This document shows, one piece after another, positions 8,791-18,096 of a stretch of DNA of 38,240 bases. Origin of the DNA: Bacteroides sp. (GTDB taxonomy: Bacteria > Bacteroidota > Bacteroidia > Bacteroidales > Bacteroidaceae); NCBI GenBank assembly GCA_030151885.1, contig JASLCG010000098.1:1-38240 (forward strand), written 5' to 3'. Position numbers and translations under genes: made by a program. The notes beneath the pieces are model-generated. The model did no database searches, was not told the DNA's origin, and saw nothing but the letters and a program-made list of their open reading frames with translations. How positions within the stretch are numbered: position 1 is the stretch's first letter; every line of letters begins with the position of its first letter.

Positions 8791-10446
8791 ATGAAAAAAG
8801 AAGAACCTATTATTGATACCTTATTTGAAGTAAGTTGGGAAGTGTGTAATAAAGTCGGCGGAATTTATACAGTTTTATCTACCCATGCAAAGACATTACT
8901 GACAGAGTTAAAAGATAATTTAATTTTTATTGGACCAGACTTAGGTAACTCAGAAGAAAATAATCTTTTCAAAGAAGATAAAAAACTACTTTCGGATTGG
9001 AAAAAAGAGATCGATAAAGATGCATTGATACAAGTGAAAATTGGAAGATGGCAGATACCAGGAAAACCAATTGCTTTGCTTGTCGATTTTAAACCTTACT
9101 TTGCTTTAAAAAATGATATTTACGCATGGATGTGGGAAAATTTTAAAGTAGAGTCTTTACATGCTTACGGAGATTATGACGAATCACAACTATTTGCATA
9201 TGCAGCAGGAAAAGTAGCCCAGTCGTATTATAATTTTTATAAATTAGAAAATAAACAAGTTGTGTACCAGGCTCATGAATGGATGACTGGTATGGGATTG
9301 TTATATTTGAAAAAAGAAGAGCCTAAAATAGCTACAGTCTTTACTACGCATGCTACTACAGTAGGTCGTTCTATTGCTAGTAATAACAAACCTCTTTATG
9401 ACTATTTACAAGGTTATTTTGGAGACCAGATGGCTAGAGAGTTAAATGTGGAAGCAAAACACTCTATAGAGAAAGCTGCAGCTCAAAATGCAGATTGTTT
9501 TACTACAGTAAGTGAAATTACAGCTGTAGAGGCAGAGCAAATCTTAGAGCGTAAACCAGATGTAATTTTGAAGAATGGCTTTGAAAATGACTTTGTGCCT
9601 AAAGGAGCTAAATTTACCTCTTCGACAAATAAAGCTCGGAAAAAACTACTTTGTACAGCTCAAAAAGTTTTAGGTCATGTTTTGCCAGATGATACCTTGA
9701 TTGTAGGAACAAGTGGCAGATATGAAATGAAAAATAAAGGGTTAGATATTTATATTGATGCTATAAATAAGTTAGCAAATTCTTCTTCTATTGATAGAAA
9801 TATACTAGCTTTTATCTTTGTACCTGCTTGGGTAGGAGATCCTAGACAAGACTTGCAGTATAGAATGTCACATACTAATAAAAAAGAGGTAGCTCCATTA
9901 GAGTACCCTTATTTAACCCACTGGTTACATGAAATGGATAATGATGCTATTATATCTATGATACGAGCTCGTAATATGAATAGTTTTAATAGTAAAGTTA
10001 ATATCATTTTTGTTCCTTGTTATTTGAATGGAAAAGATGGAATTTTTAATATGGATTACTATGATGTTTTGATTGGTCAAGATATAACAGCATACCCTTC
10101 ATATTATGAACCATGGGGATATACTCCACTTGAAAGTATCGCATTTAAAATACCAACAATTACTACTAATCTATCAGGTTTTGGTCGTTGGGTTGAAGAA
10201 TCTAAAAAAGACGCAGTTATTACTGATGGTGTAGCGGTTATAAAAAGAACTGACAATAATTACTCTGAAGTTGTTAATGAAGTAGCAGATACTATTTTAG
10301 AGTACTCTAAGTTGGATAAAAAAGAGATAAATAAAATAAGAAATAAAGCATCTCGTATTGCTACTAAAGCATTATGGGAGAAATTTATTACTGATTATTA
10401 TAAAGCTTATCGCATAGCATTAAAAGCAACGCAACAAAACAATTAA
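8791..10446 (+). CDS. Glycogen synthase, GT3 (eukaryote-like) family
   Basis: This 551-residue glycosyltransferase builds alpha-1,4-glucan from a nucleotide glucose donor in the cytoplasm. The N-terminus LFEVSWEVCNKVGGIYTVL and the C-terminal PSYYEPWGYTPLES (Glu440) closely resemble animal and yeast glycogen synthases of family GT3, rather than the GT5 GlgA common in bacteria. QAHEWMTGMGLLYLKK and FTTHATTVGRSIASNN are further GT3 landmarks. It lacks the long N- and C-terminal phosphorylated tails of the animal enzymes. Donor choice (UDP- or ADP-glucose) cannot be read from the sequence. The gene stands 10 nt before the phosphorylase gene, so synthesis and breakdown of the same polymer are probably co-transcribed. 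Confidence 0.9.
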   Translation: MKKEEPIIDTLFEVSWEVCNKVGGIYTVLSTHAKTLLTELKDNLIFIGPDLGNSEENNLFKEDKKLLSDWKKEIDKDALIQVKIGRWQIPGKPIALLVDFKPYFALKNDIYAWMWENFKVESLHAYGDYDESQLFAYAAGKVAQSYYNFYKLENKQVVYQAHEWMTGMGLLYLKKEEPKIATVFTTHATTVGRSIASNNKPLYDYLQGYFGDQMARELNVEAKHSIEKAAAQNADCFTTVSEITAVEAEQILERKPDVILKNGFENDFVPKGAKFTSSTNKARKKLLCTAQKVLGHVLPDDTLIVGTSGRYEMKNKGLDIYIDAINKLANSSSIDRNILAFIFVPAWVGDPRQDLQYRMSHTNKKEVAPLEYPYLTHWLHEMDNDAIISMIRARNMNSFNSKVNIIFVPCYLNGKDGIFNMDYYDVLIGQDITAYPSYYEPWGYTPLESIAFKIPTITTNLSGFGRWVEESKKDAVITDGVAVIKRTDNNYSEVVNEVADTILEYSKLDKKEINKIRNKASRIATKALWEKFITDYYKAYRIALKATQQNN

Positions 10447-10456
10447 TTTGAAAATC

Positions 10457-13024
10457 ATGATTAAAACAAACGAGGCTAATAGTCCTAATTGGAAAATGAT
10501 TAATGTGAAGTCTGATATTCCGAAAGAATTATCAAGACTAGCAGAGTTAGCTCGCAATATTTGGTGGGCTTGGAACAATGAGGCAACGAGCCTTTTCAAG
10601 TTTTTAGATCCAGAGCTATGGGAAGAAGTTGAGCATAATCCAGTTCTTCTACTTGAAAGAATGAGTTATAATCAACTTAAAGAGTTATCTGCTAATGAAG
10701 AAGTGCAAGCTAGATTAAATAGCGTATACTCTAAGTTCCGTGCTTATATGGATGTTAAACCAGACACAACTAAACCTTCTGTTGCTTACTTTAGTATGGA
10801 GTATGGCTTAGATAGCGTACTTAAAATATATTCAGGTGGATTAGGTGTTTTGGCAGGAGACTATTTAAAAGAGGCTTCTGATAATAATATTAATCTATGT
10901 GCAGTTGGTTTCTTGTATAGGTATGGATACTTCTCTCAAAGTATGACTATGACAGGAGAACAAGTTGCCAATTATGAAGCACAGAATTTTGGAACTCTTC
11001 CATTAGAGAGAGTGATGGATAAAGATGGTCATCCTATGATCATTGAAGTGCCATATCTAGATTATACTGTTTATGCATATTTGTGGAGGGTAAATGTGGG
11101 ACGAATTCCATTATACTTGCTTGATACAGATAATGATATGAATAGCGAATTCGATAAAAGAATAACTCATCAATTATACGGAGGAGATTGGGAAAACCGT
11201 CTTAAGCAAGAGATTTTACTTGGTATTGGTGGTATTATTACTCTTGATAAACTAGGTATTAAGAAAGATGTTTATCACTGTAATGAAGGCCATGCTGCAC
11301 TTATAAATGTTAAGAGAATTTGCAACTTTGTTGAGCAAGGTTTTAACTTTGAAGAGGCATTGGAGCTAGTAAGGGCATCTTCATTATATACTGTTCATAC
11401 TCCAGTTCCTGCAGGGCATGATTATTTTGATGAGGGTTTATTTGGTAAATACATGAGTGGGTACCCTTCTAAAATGGGTATAACTTGGGATAACCTGATG
11501 GATCTAGGTCGTATGAATGCTGGCGATAAGAATGAACGCTTCTGTATGTCAACGTTTGCATGTAATACTTGTCAAGAAGTAAATGGTGTTAGTGAGCTTC
11601 ACGGTACTGTATCTCAAAAAATGTTTGCTGGTATTTGGAAAGGTTATTTCCCAGAAGAGAGTCATGTAGGATTTGTAACAAATGGTGTACATTTTCCAAC
11701 ATGGGCTTCTTCTAACTGGAAACGCTTTTACGATAAGCATTTTAGCAAAGATTTCATATTAGACCAATCTAATCCTAAGATTTGGGAAGCTATATACAAT
11801 GTTTCTGACGAAGAGATTTGGGAAACTCGTAAATTGATGAAGAAAAGGCTTATTAATTATATTAAAGAGCGTTTTAACTCTACATGGTTAAAGAATCAAG
11901 GCGACCCTTCACGTGTGGTATCTTTAGTTGAAAATATAAATCCGAATGCTCTTTTAATAGGTTTCGGTAGACGTTTTGCAACTTATAAACGAGCTCACCT
12001 TTTATTTACAGATTTAGAAAGATTAGATAAGATTGTTAATCGCTCAGATCGTCCGGTACAATTCTTATTTACAGGTAAGGCCCATCCGTATGATGGAGCA
12101 GGTCAAGATTTGATAAAACGTATTATTGAAATCTCTAATCGCCCAGAATTTATAGGTAAAATAATCTTCTTAGAAAATTACGATATGGAATTGGCTAGGA
12201 GATTAATATCGGGTGTAGATATTTGGTTAAATACTCCAACACGTCCTTTAGAGGCTTCTGGAACATCGGGCGAGAAAGCACTGATGAACGGAGTGCTTAA
12301 CTTCTCAGTTCTAGATGGCTGGTGGTACGAAGGTTATAGAGAAGAAGCTGGTTGGGCTTTAACTGATAAAAGGACTTATCAGAATCAAGAGTACCAAGAT
12401 CAGCTTGATGCAGCTACTATTTATACCATGTTAGAGAATTCTATTATCCCTCTTTTCTATGCTATTAACAGCAAGGGATATTCTCCAGAATGGATAGGAT
12501 ATATACGAAATTCTATGGCTAAGATAGCTCCTCATTACACTATGAAGCGTATGATGGATGACTATTTTGATAAGTTTTATTTTAAACTGGCAAAACGATC
12601 TAAATATTTGTCAGAAAATAACTATGCTAAAGTAAAATCTTTAGTGGTATGGAAGTCAGAAGTGGCTCAGAAGTGGGATAACATTGAGGTTATATCTTGT
12701 GAAGGTACTGATGATTTAGAGAAGGGTAGTATAAAACGTGGTCAAGAGTATATGGTGCGTTGTACTATCGATGAAAAAGGATTGGATGATGCAGTAGGTG
12801 TAGATTTCTTGATCTTAAGTTCTGATAATAATGGCGTAGATCATATCGACACAATTATTCCTTTAGATATGGTTAAACGAGAAGGAGATTTATTTACTTT
12901 TGAAAAGAAAATCTCAATCTCAAATGCTGGAACTTTCAAAGTAGGGTATAGAATGTATCCTAAACATGAAGATTTACCACACCGTCAAGACTTTTGTTAT
13001 GTAAAGTGGTTTCAAGCTTTTTAA
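10457..13024 (+). CDS. glgP: Alpha-glucan (glycogen) phosphorylase, GT35
   Basis: This enzyme releases glucose 1-phosphate from glycogen using pyridoxal phosphate. From the ATG it is 855 residues long. The N-terminal DUF3417 region (ARNIWWAWNNEATSLF) marks the form found in many bacteria and archaea. GGLGVLAGDYLKEASD, YHCNEGHAAL and the PLP segment GTSGEKALMNG, with Lys607, are intact. The annotated start is the ATG at 10457, ten bases after the synthase stop. An in-frame TTG at 10448 would add three residues but sits one base past that stop, and the ATG gives an N-terminus of about the length I recall for homologues. A strong terminator follows 21 nt downstream. The C-terminal beta-rich part (about 740-855) is typical of this subgroup. 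Confidence 0.93.
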   Translation: MIKTNEANSPNWKMINVKSDIPKELSRLAELARNIWWAWNNEATSLFKFLDPELWEEVEHNPVLLLERMSYNQLKELSANEEVQARLNSVYSKFRAYMDVKPDTTKPSVAYFSMEYGLDSVLKIYSGGLGVLAGDYLKEASDNNINLCAVGFLYRYGYFSQSMTMTGEQVANYEAQNFGTLPLERVMDKDGHPMIIEVPYLDYTVYAYLWRVNVGRIPLYLLDTDNDMNSEFDKRITHQLYGGDWENRLKQEILLGIGGIITLDKLGIKKDVYHCNEGHAALINVKRICNFVEQGFNFEEALELVRASSLYTVHTPVPAGHDYFDEGLFGKYMSGYPSKMGITWDNLMDLGRMNAGDKNERFCMSTFACNTCQEVNGVSELHGTVSQKMFAGIWKGYFPEESHVGFVTNGVHFPTWASSNWKRFYDKHFSKDFILDQSNPKIWEAIYNVSDEEIWETRKLMKKRLINYIKERFNSTWLKNQGDPSRVVSLVENINPNALLIGFGRRFATYKRAHLLFTDLERLDKIVNRSDRPVQFLFTGKAHPYDGAGQDLIKRIIEISNRPEFIGKIIFLENYDMELARRLISGVDIWLNTPTRPLEASGTSGEKALMNGVLNFSVLDGWWYEGYREEAGWALTDKRTYQNQEYQDQLDAATIYTMLENSIIPLFYAINSKGYSPEWIGYIRNSMAKIAPHYTMKRMMDDYFDKFYFKLAKRSKYLSENNYAKVKSLVVWKSEVAQKWDNIEVISCEGTDDLEKGSIKRGQEYMVRCTIDEKGLDDAVGVDFLILSSDNNGVDHIDTIIPLDMVKREGDLFTFEKKISISNAGTFKVGYRMYPKHEDLPHRQDFCYVKWFQAF

Positions 13025-13045
13025 GCTATGAATAACTAATAATTA

Positions 13046-13088
13046 TTAAAGGGGATGTTTCGAGAAGAAATATCTCCTTTAATTTTTT
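13046..13088 (+). terminator. Terminator of the glycogen operon
   Basis: A 16-bp stem joins 13046-13061 with 13067-13082 (TTAAAGGGGATGTTTC against GAAATATCTCCTTTAA, two G-U pairs) across a GAGAA loop. Six T residues follow. It is 21 nt past the phosphorylase stop. Confidence 0.92.
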
Positions 13089-13090
13089 AT

Positions 13091-13130
13091 GTTTAAAATA
13101 AAAAGGCTCTACTAAAATAGTAGAGCCTTT
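13091..13130 (-). terminator. Terminator of rpsP
   Basis: A perfect 13-bp stem, AAAGGCTCTACTA at 13102-13114 and its complement at 13118-13130, has a three-base loop. Read on the minus strand it is followed by TTATTTT, so it ends rpsP transcription. With the preceding hairpin it insulates the two converging units. Confidence 0.92.
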
Positions 13131-13173
13131 ATATTGTTTGTTTGAAATAAGTGTAGTCTTGAAATAAGTTTAA

Positions 13174-13707
13174 TTATTCAGCAGTAGCTTCTTCTGTTTC
13201 TTCAGATGCTTTTTCAGCAGCTTCTGCTTCTGCTTTTGCTGCTTCGTCAGCAGCTTGCTTTTCAGCGATAGCTTTTAATCTAGCTTCATTAGCTTTGATT
13301 TCAGCTTCTAAACGAGCTTTAGCATCAGCTTTAATAGATTCAGCATCTTTAGATTTGATAGCTTCAAATTTTGATGCTTTTTCATTTTTCCAAGCTTCGA
13401 ACTTAGCGTCAGCTTGAGCCTCACCAAATGCTCCTTTAGTAACACCACCTAATAGGTGTTTCTTTAAATAAACTCCTTCACGAGAAAGAATGTTGCGAAC
13501 TGTATCAGAAGGTTGTGCACCTTTCATTACCCAGTTTAATGCACGGTCGAAATTCAAATCTACTGTAGCAGGATTGGTATTTGGATTATAAGTACCAATC
13601 TTCTCAATAAATTTACCATCACGTGGTGCTCTGCTGTCAGCAATAACGATAGCGTAAAAAGCATAGCCTTTACGGCCATTTCTTTGCAATCTAATTCTTG
13701 TTGCCAT
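13174..13707 (-). CDS. rpsP: 30S ribosomal protein bS16
   Basis: This small-subunit ribosomal protein has the diagnostic start MATRIRLQRNGRKGYAFYAIV and the segment ADSRAPRDGKFIEKIGTYNP. The core of about 85 residues is followed by a long tail rich in Ala, Glu and Lys (about residues 95-177, with AEAEAAEKASEETEEATAE near the end). This makes it 177 residues, about twice the Escherichia coli length. Such tails are usual for bS16 in Bacteroidota and are not a fusion. It is a single-gene unit with its own promoter (13767-13797) and terminator (13091-13130). Confidence 0.97.
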   Translation of the reverse strand: MATRIRLQRNGRKGYAFYAIVIADSRAPRDGKFIEKIGTYNPNTNPATVDLNFDRALNWVMKGAQPSDTVRNILSREGVYLKKHLLGGVTKGAFGEAQADAKFEAWKNEKASKFEAIKSKDAESIKADAKARLEAEIKANEARLKAIAEKQAADEAAKAEAEAAEKASEETEEATAE

Positions 13708-13766
13708 TAATTTCTTTTTTTAAGTTTTTATGATTTGAATTAAGCTATTAACTCGTAATAGCGGTG

Positions 13767-13797
13767 CAAAGGTAGTTGTTTTGTTTTGATTGACAAA
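13767..13797 (-). promoter_or_regulatory. Promoter of rpsP (Bacteroides -33/-7 type)
   Basis: On the minus strand TTTG (13794-13797) and TACCTTTG (13767-13774) are separated by exactly 19 nt. This matches the Bacteroides consensus TTTG and TAnnTTTG in full. Transcription would start near 13760, about 50 nt before the ATG. It is the best promoter match in the window. Confidence 0.85.
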
Positions 13798-13862
13798 GCT
13801 TTTGGGCTACTTTGTTAGGCTCTAAAAGAGCTGTTTGTATTTATTAATATAGAGTTTATGTG

Positions 13863-15161
13863 TTAAGAATATTTTCTAGGATATCTAAATATAATGGCTA
13901 AAAACGCAATGATTCCCATTGTAAAGGGGTAGTATAGGTTTTGTATAATGCTTATTGGTGATATACCCGCAAGTCCAGCAGCCATTAATAGTTGTGCACC
14001 ATAAGGAATTAATCCTTGTATAAAGCATGAAAAAGTATCTAGTATGCTCGCCGACTTTCTTTTATCAAGATTAAATTTATCTGCTATATCTTTAGCAATA
14101 GGGCCTACAGTAATAATAGCTATTGTATTATTCGCAGTACACAAGTTGGCAATACTTACCAATGCAGCTATACTAAGTTCTGCAGCTCTTTTGGAATTGA
14201 TGTGTTGTGTTAGTTTTCTTATAATAAAATCAATACCTCCATTATATCTGATTAGTTCTAGCATTCCTCCAGCCAATAAAGTTATAATAATGAGTTCGCC
14301 CATGCTTACAATTCCATTGCCCATTGCCCCAAACCAGTCAAAGAAACCAAGCTGCCCTGTTGCAATACCAATAATACCACTTGATAAAATACCAATGCTA
14401 AGTACTAACATAACATGTATTCCGGCTAGAGCTGTTATCAACACTATAAGGTAAGGAATTACTTTAATCCACTCTACGCTCTCAATAATAATTGGCGCAT
14501 CTACGTTTCGCCCTATGTAGATGTATAATAATAGCACTAGTATTGCAGCAGGAACTACAATCATAGAGTTAACTTTGAATTTATCTCTCATTACGCATCC
14601 TTGAGTCCTTGTTGAAGCAATAGTCGTATCTGATATGAAGGATAAATTATCTCCAAAAAAAGAGCCACCTATTACGACACCCACCATGAAAGGTACATCT
14701 AACCCTACTTTACTAGCTAATCCAATAGCTACTGGTGTTAAAGCAACAATTGTACCTACACTAGTTCCAATAGAGAGCGATATAAAACATGCAGCAATAA
14801 AAATACCTGCTAGAATTAAGTTGCTAGGTAGTATTTGTAGAGTTAAGTTTACGGTAGCATCGATTGCTCCCATTGCTTTAGCACTTTGAGCAAAAGCACC
14901 AGCTAATATAAATATCCATATCATTAGCATGATATTTCTATCTGCAGCACCTCTAGAAAATTGAAGAAGTCTTTGTTCTAACGGAATCCCTTTAGTAATA
15001 GCAACAGCGTATCCTGCAGATAAAACAAATGCTACAGTGATAGGAACCTTATAAAAATCGTTAACTATAATTGATGTTACAAGATAGATACAAAGAAAAA
15101 CAAGTAGGGGGCTTAATGCCAGCCAGCCACTCTTACGAGACTCTTTTTTTAAATTATTCAT
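13863..15161 (-). CDS. NhaC-type Na+/H+ antiporter
   Basis: This is an inner-membrane transporter of 432 residues with about eleven or twelve hydrophobic segments. GGSFFGDNLSFISDTTIAS, around residue 170, is the conserved core of the NhaC family, and SLSIGTSVGTIVALTPVAIG is another family block. IANLCTANNTIAIITVGPIA near residue 340 repeats the discontinuous-helix pattern. It would expel Na+ in exchange for protons, although related proteins exchange organic acids or amino acids and the substrate is not proven. The gene is separated from rpsP by 155 nt that contain the rpsP promoter. I found no clear promoter or terminator for it. Confidence 0.88.
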   Translation of the reverse strand: MNNLKKESRKSGWLALSPLLVFLCIYLVTSIIVNDFYKVPITVAFVLSAGYAVAITKGIPLEQRLLQFSRGAADRNIMLMIWIFILAGAFAQSAKAMGAIDATVNLTLQILPSNLILAGIFIAACFISLSIGTSVGTIVALTPVAIGLASKVGLDVPFMVGVVIGGSFFGDNLSFISDTTIASTRTQGCVMRDKFKVNSMIVVPAAILVLLLYIYIGRNVDAPIIIESVEWIKVIPYLIVLITALAGIHVMLVLSIGILSSGIIGIATGQLGFFDWFGAMGNGIVSMGELIIITLLAGGMLELIRYNGGIDFIIRKLTQHINSKRAAELSIAALVSIANLCTANNTIAIITVGPIAKDIADKFNLDKRKSASILDTFSCFIQGLIPYGAQLLMAAGLAGISPISIIQNLYYPFTMGIIAFLAIIFRYPRKYS

Positions 15162-15338
15162 TAATATATAGTGTTGTAAGAAAAAATAATAGCGATATTT
15201 GTATAAAATATGCTAAACAACATAAAGATTGAATTGGTAAAGTTACAATAATCTTTTTATAAATAAATTAAGAATTTAGTGAACCAATTTATTTTTACTA
15301 TTGTTATAGACTATTAATTTAATTCATAGAATTTTATA

Positions 15339-15692
15339 GTGCGACAAAGTCTTAGAAAAAATATAGCTCTATCCCTACTACTGTTATTTGTTAGTTATAC
15401 AGCAGGGATAACACTATTTTATCACTCTCATGTGATTAATGGTGTGACTATTGTGCACTCTCATCCTTTTAATAAGAACTCGAGCCATACACACTCAGCT
15501 GTTGAGTTAGACTTAATTCATCAGTTAAATCACTTCGTTAGTACTTCACCTAGTGTGATGTTAATGGTACTATTTATTTTTCCCTTATGGTCAGTTACAT
15601 TATTAAAAAAGAATATTTCAACCAGCTGTTCTATTCCTTTCTTTGGAAAATCTTCACGGCGAGGTCCTCCTGTTTATTATTTAGTTGACTAA
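15339..15692 (+). CDS. Small His-rich membrane protein, possible metal binder
   Basis: This is a 117-residue protein of unknown function. Residues 9-28 are hydrophobic (signal anchor or signal peptide). A loop with three His-x-His pairs (29/31, 40/42 and 50/52) plus His61 and His65 follows, then a second hydrophobic segment at about 70-89 and a basic C-terminus. The start is a GTG: an in-frame stop at 15327 rules out an upstream ATG, and the next Met is deep in the protein. The His-rich loop suggests binding of Zn, Cu, Ni or another transition metal outside the inner membrane. The gene lies 59 nt ahead of a TonB-dependent receptor, so the two probably serve one uptake or sensing task. I do not recognise a named family with certainty. 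Confidence 0.75.
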   Translation: MRQSLRKNIALSLLLLFVSYTAGITLFYHSHVINGVTIVHSHPFNKNSSHTHSAVELDLIHQLNHFVSTSPSVMLMVLFIFPLWSVTLLKKNISTSCSIPFFGKSSRRGPPVYYLVD

Positions 15693-15732
15693 ATCTAACT
15701 TTTAAAAATCTAATAAGATTTCAGAAATCTAA
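15691..15732 (+). repeat. Three AAATCTAA repeats with a dyad
   Basis: AAATCTAA occurs at 15691-15698, 15706-15713 and 15725-15732. The middle copy forms the inverted repeat AAATCT-AATA-AGATTT (15706-15721). The cluster fills the gap between the His-rich gene and the TonB receptor. It could be an operator, an RNA processing or translation signal, or chance in AT-rich DNA. Confidence 0.4.
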
Positions 15733-15751
15733 ATAGTAAAATAAATTTACA

Positions 15752-18067
15752 ATGAAGAAAATATTATTTGTGATGTTAACTGTGTTTAGCATCATACAGA
15801 ATACTTATGCGTCGGTAGATCATGATGAAAAAAAAGGATCGGATGCAAATGTCATAGGTCACGTCTTAGATAAAAATTCAAAAGAGCACCTAGCATATAT
15901 TAATGTATCTTTAAAAGGTACAACTGTAGGTACAATTACTGATCAAACAGGGCATTATTTTTTAAAGAATTTACCAGAGGGAACTTTTACAATAGTAGCA
16001 TCTTCTTTAGGTTATAAAACTGTTGAAAAAAAGATTACTTTGAAAAAGGGTAAAACTGTAGAGGTGGATTTTGAAATAGAAGAAGATTATGTACTTCTTG
16101 AAGGAGTGGTTGTTTCTGCAAACAGAAATGAGACAAAAAGGCGTTTAGCCCCAACATTAGTGAATGTAGTAGATTTTAAATTATTTGAAAATACAAACTC
16201 TACATCTTTATCGCAAGGACTGAATTTTCAACCGGGTGTTCGGGTAGAAACAAATTGCCAAAATTGTGGATTTCAACAGGTCCGTATAAATGGTCTTGAT
16301 GGTCCTTATACACAAATATTAATTGACTCAAGACCTATTTTTAGTGCTTTAGCAGGAGTTTATGGATTAGAACAAATACCTGCAAATATGATTGAGCGTG
16401 TAGAGGTTATGCGTGGTGGTGGATCTGCTCTTTTTGGAGCTTCTGCTATTGCAGGTACAATCAATATTATAACTAAAGAGCCAATACGTAATTCTGCACA
16501 AGTAGGACACACTATTACTGGTATAAATGGATTATCATCTTTTGATAACAATACGACTCTTAATGCATCTTTAGTAACGGACGATCATAAAGCAGGACTT
16601 TATGTATATGGTCAAAATAGACATAGAGCAGGTTTTGATTATGATAAAGATGGCTTTACAGAATTGCCAAAGCTGAAAAATCAGACTGTAGGGTTTAGAT
16701 CTTTCTTAAAAACGAGTTTGTATAGTAAGCTTACTTTAGAGTATCATCATATGGAAGAGTTTAGACGTGGTGGTGATCAACTAAATCGTCCTCCTCATGA
16801 AGCTGATATTACAGAGCAACTGGAACACTCTATTGATGGAGGTGGATTAAAATTTGACTATTTTAGTCCAGATGAAAAACAACACTTATCAGTTTTTACT
16901 TCGGCACAGTACACTCATCGTGATAGTTATTATGGTCCTGGAGAAGAGCCTTTGAATGCATATGGACGTACAACAGATATGACTTTTATGGCTGGTTCTC
17001 AGTATCTATATAGTTTTGATAAGTTATTATTCATGCCATCTGATTTAACAGTCGGTTTAGAATATAATAGAGATAAACTAGTTGATGATTTGTGGGGTTA
17101 TAACAGGTATACTAAACAAATTGTAAATATTGGTAGTGCATTTTTCCAAAATGAGTGGAAAAATGAAAAATGGGGAATTCTTTTAGGTGGTCGTCTAGAT
17201 AAACACAGCCTATTGAATAAAGCTATTTTTAGCCCCAGAGCAAATATTAGATTTAATCCAACAAAGGATGTTAACTTCCGTCTAAGCTACTCAGGAGGTT
17301 TTAGAGCTCCACAAACATTTGATGAAGATTTACATGTTGATAATGCTGGTGGTGCTATGGCAATGATTGAGGTAGATCCAAATTTAAAAGAAGAAAAATC
17401 ACAGAGTTTAAGTGCATCAATGGATTTCTACCATTTGGCAGGTGCTTTTCAGTTTAACTTCTTAGTAGAAGGCTTTTTAACCTTATTAAATAATCCTTTT
17501 GTACTAGTAGATCAACCAAAGGCTGAAAATGATCCAGTATTGATTCGTTTCCGAACTAATGGCCCTCGTGGTAAGGTTATGGGATTAACTCTTGAAGGCA
17601 GAATGGCTTATCTAAATAAATTACAATTTCAAGCAGGTATGACTTTTCAAAAGAGCCGTTATAGTAAAGCTATTGAATGGAGTGAAGATGCACCCGCTGA
17701 GAAAAAGATGTTTAGAACACCAAATGTTTATGGCTATTTTACATCGACTTATACACCAATCAAGCCACTTAATATATCACTTTCAGGTACATACACAGGT
17801 TCTATGAGAGTTAAACACTTAGAAGCTGGTGTTAATAACGATAGAGATAAGGCTGTTAATACGAGAGAATTTTTTGATTTAGGTCTTAAAACTTCATATG
17901 ATTTTCAAGTGGCCAAATCAACAACACTGCAATTAAGTGTTGGAATGAATAATATCTTTAACTCTTATCAAAAAGACTTTGATAAAGGTAAGGATAGAGA
18001 TTCAAACTATATATATGGTCCGGCAATGCCAAGAAATTATTTTGCAGGAGTTAAGATTAGTTACTAA
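15752..18067 (+). CDS. TonB-dependent outer-membrane receptor
   Basis: This is an outer-membrane active transporter of 771 residues. A signal peptide ending near TYAS is followed by a carboxypeptidase-regulatory-like domain (about 34-120, VIGHVLDKNSKEHLAYINV). Next come the plug (about 130-245, ending MRGGGSALFGASAIAGTINII) and a 22-strand-type barrel to a C-terminal aromatic residue (VKISY). It lacks the SusC-type start and has no SusD partner, so it is not a glycan importer of that class. The plug contains Cys169-Gln-Asn-Cys172, unusual for an exported protein unless the pair is disulfide bonded or binds metal. With the His-rich neighbour this points to metal or metal-chelate uptake, but cobalamin, haem or siderophore transport is not excluded. 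Confidence 0.9.
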   Translation: MKKILFVMLTVFSIIQNTYASVDHDEKKGSDANVIGHVLDKNSKEHLAYINVSLKGTTVGTITDQTGHYFLKNLPEGTFTIVASSLGYKTVEKKITLKKGKTVEVDFEIEEDYVLLEGVVVSANRNETKRRLAPTLVNVVDFKLFENTNSTSLSQGLNFQPGVRVETNCQNCGFQQVRINGLDGPYTQILIDSRPIFSALAGVYGLEQIPANMIERVEVMRGGGSALFGASAIAGTINIITKEPIRNSAQVGHTITGINGLSSFDNNTTLNASLVTDDHKAGLYVYGQNRHRAGFDYDKDGFTELPKLKNQTVGFRSFLKTSLYSKLTLEYHHMEEFRRGGDQLNRPPHEADITEQLEHSIDGGGLKFDYFSPDEKQHLSVFTSAQYTHRDSYYGPGEEPLNAYGRTTDMTFMAGSQYLYSFDKLLFMPSDLTVGLEYNRDKLVDDLWGYNRYTKQIVNIGSAFFQNEWKNEKWGILLGGRLDKHSLLNKAIFSPRANIRFNPTKDVNFRLSYSGGFRAPQTFDEDLHVDNAGGAMAMIEVDPNLKEEKSQSLSASMDFYHLAGAFQFNFLVEGFLTLLNNPFVLVDQPKAENDPVLIRFRTNGPRGKVMGLTLEGRMAYLNKLQFQAGMTFQKSRYSKAIEWSEDAPAEKKMFRTPNVYGYFTSTYTPIKPLNISLSGTYTGSMRVKHLEAGVNNDRDKAVNTREFFDLGLKTSYDFQVAKSTTLQLSVGMNNIFNSYQKDFDKGKDRDSNYIYGPAMPRNYFAGVKISY

Positions 18068-18096
18068 TTAGACTACCATAAAATAAGGATACATTG

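Noticed and set aside
10448..10456. TTG start for the glycogen phosphorylase
   Set aside because: It lies one base after the synthase stop, and an ATG three codons later gives an N-terminus of about the usual length.
13174..13430. Long charged tail of bS16 as a fusion or separate gene
   Set aside because: Ala/Glu/Lys-rich extensions are usual for bS16 in Bacteroidota.
13818..13832. GCTCT-AAA-AGAGC hairpin as the antiporter gene's terminator
   Set aside because: The stem is only five or six pairs and no T-run follows on the minus strand.
14044..14889. Two plus-strand frames of 136 and 84 codons opposite the antiporter gene
   Set aside because: Their composition (Ile, Pro and Ser rich, no recognisable motif) is the mirror of the membrane-protein gene on the minus strand.
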